Assembly: GCA_913062735.1 (NCBI GenBank)
Contig: CAJXWI010000227.1
Span: 1-5,134 of the forward strand
DNA length: 5,134 bases
Direction: 5' to 3'
Origin: an uncultured Arcobacter sp.
Lineage (GTDB): Bacteria; Campylobacterota; Campylobacteria; Campylobacterales; Arcobacteraceae
Shown here: in pieces, positions 5,001 to 5,134 of the stretch
Position numbering within the stretch: the first letter of the stretch is position 1
How the letters are laid out: each line of letters starts with the position of its first letter
The notes under the pieces: generated by a model
What the model saw: the letters and a program-made list of their open reading frames with translations, nothing else
Told to the model about the DNA's origin: nothing
Database searches by the model: none
Made by a program: the position numbers and the translations under genes

Positions 5001-5010
5001 TAAAGCTTTA
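5001..5010. repeat. TAAAGCTTTA palindrome, right-arm copy
   Basis: This is identical to 107-116 and ends 47 bp from the right att core. It lies in the otherwise featureless AT-rich stretch between the arm sites and the tRNA. Confidence 0.45.
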
Positions 5011-5057
5011 TAAGTAGTGATTTTATCGGTTGTTGTGAAGTTAAATAAAATTGATTG

Positions 5058-5074
5058 AGATTAGGAATTGGAGG
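5058..5074 (+). repeat. Right att core direct repeat overlapping the tRNA-Cys 3' end
   Basis: This copy is identical to 52-68. Its last six bases (5069-5074) are the encoded CCA, the discriminator and the final two acceptor bases of tRNA-Cys; the other 11 bases lie downstream of the tRNA. Integration here leaves the tRNA 3' end intact. Crossover at the very 3' end of a tRNA is typical of one group of P4-like integrases. Confidence 0.85.
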
Positions 5075-5134
5075 AGGCACCCGGAATCGAACCGGGGATC
5101 AAGGATTTGCAATCCAATGCATTAAGCCGCTTTG
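5069..5134 (-). tRNA. tRNA-Cys (GCA), 5' end outside the window
   Basis: Read on the minus strand, the segment gives a D-loop with GCGGC, an anticodon loop TTGCAAA (anticodon GCA, cysteine), a perfect T-arm CCCGG-TTCGATT-CCGGG, acceptor strand TGCCTCC, discriminator T (U73, the cysteine identity base) and an encoded CCA. The 5' acceptor strand and part of the D-arm lie beyond 5134. In my reading the anticodon stem has two T-T oppositions (27-43 and 28-42). It is the integration target of the element. Confidence 0.93.

Larger units (their letters stand above)
52..5074. mobile_element. tRNA-Cys-integrated element of about 5.0 kb (int, alpA, rep-like, Sel1 cargo)
   Basis: The element is bounded by a 17-bp perfect direct repeat at 52-68 and 5058-5074. 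The right copy overlaps the 3' end of a tRNA-Cys gene. The first gene inside from the tRNA side is a P4-type tyrosine integrase, the usual arrangement for tRNA-targeted islands. Inside are an AlpA-like regulator, a replication-initiator-like protein, several unknown small genes and a Sel1-repeat gene, all on the minus strand. The distance between repeats is 5006 bp, which is the predicted size of the excised circle. No structural phage genes, terminase or type IV secretion genes are present. It could be a phage satellite, an integrated plasmid or a small mobilizable element; the sequence does not decide between these. Positions 1-51 and everything right of 5074 are taken to be host chromosome. 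Confidence 0.85.

Overview
The window holds one nearly complete, compact integrative element of about 5.0 kb inserted at the 3' end of a tRNA-Cys gene. The DNA is very AT-rich. The protein style (lysine-, asparagine- and isoleucine-rich), a cysteine-patterned Sel1/Hcp-like exported protein and a P4-type integrase with an encoded-CCA tRNA-Cys all suggest a member of the Campylobacterota, perhaps Arcobacter-like. That host assignment is inference.

The boundaries are visible directly. A 17-bp perfect direct repeat (AGATTAGGAATTGGAGG) lies at 52-68 and again at 5058-5074, where it includes the last six bases of the tRNA. One repeat period is 5006 bp. Both ends carry copies of a CCCCACA motif (two on the left, three on the right) and a TAAAGCTTTA palindrome, as expected for integrase arm-type and accessory binding sites.

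Every convincing gene is on the minus strand, so the element reads from right to left. (1) The integrase (3636-4883) is followed after one base by an unrecognised 223-aa gene (2963-3634). (2) A regulatory gap (2827-2962) holds a 14-bp perfect palindrome, a candidate -10 box and a 10-bp inverted repeat. (3) A tightly overlapping operon follows: an AlpA-like DNA-binding protein (2620-2826), a 93-aa unknown (2346-2627), a 77-aa unknown (2123-2356), a Rep_trans-like replication initiator candidate (1446-2126) and two tiny ORFs (1337-1444 and 1245-1322). The last tiny ORF coincides with a cluster of AGGT/ACCT half-sites that could be an origin. (4) A noncoding stretch (952-1244) carries a good sigma70-type promoter for (5) an exported Sel1-repeat protein (220-951), probably cargo. 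The left att arm follows.

The proposed working model is an integrase plus AlpA-type excision/regulation factor for movement, a small Rep for replication of the excised circle, and one or two accessory genes. No capsid, packaging, secretion or conventional conjugation gene is visible, so transfer would need a helper. The least explained parts are the 223-aa gene, the 93- and 77-aa proteins, and the Rep plus half-site cluster.
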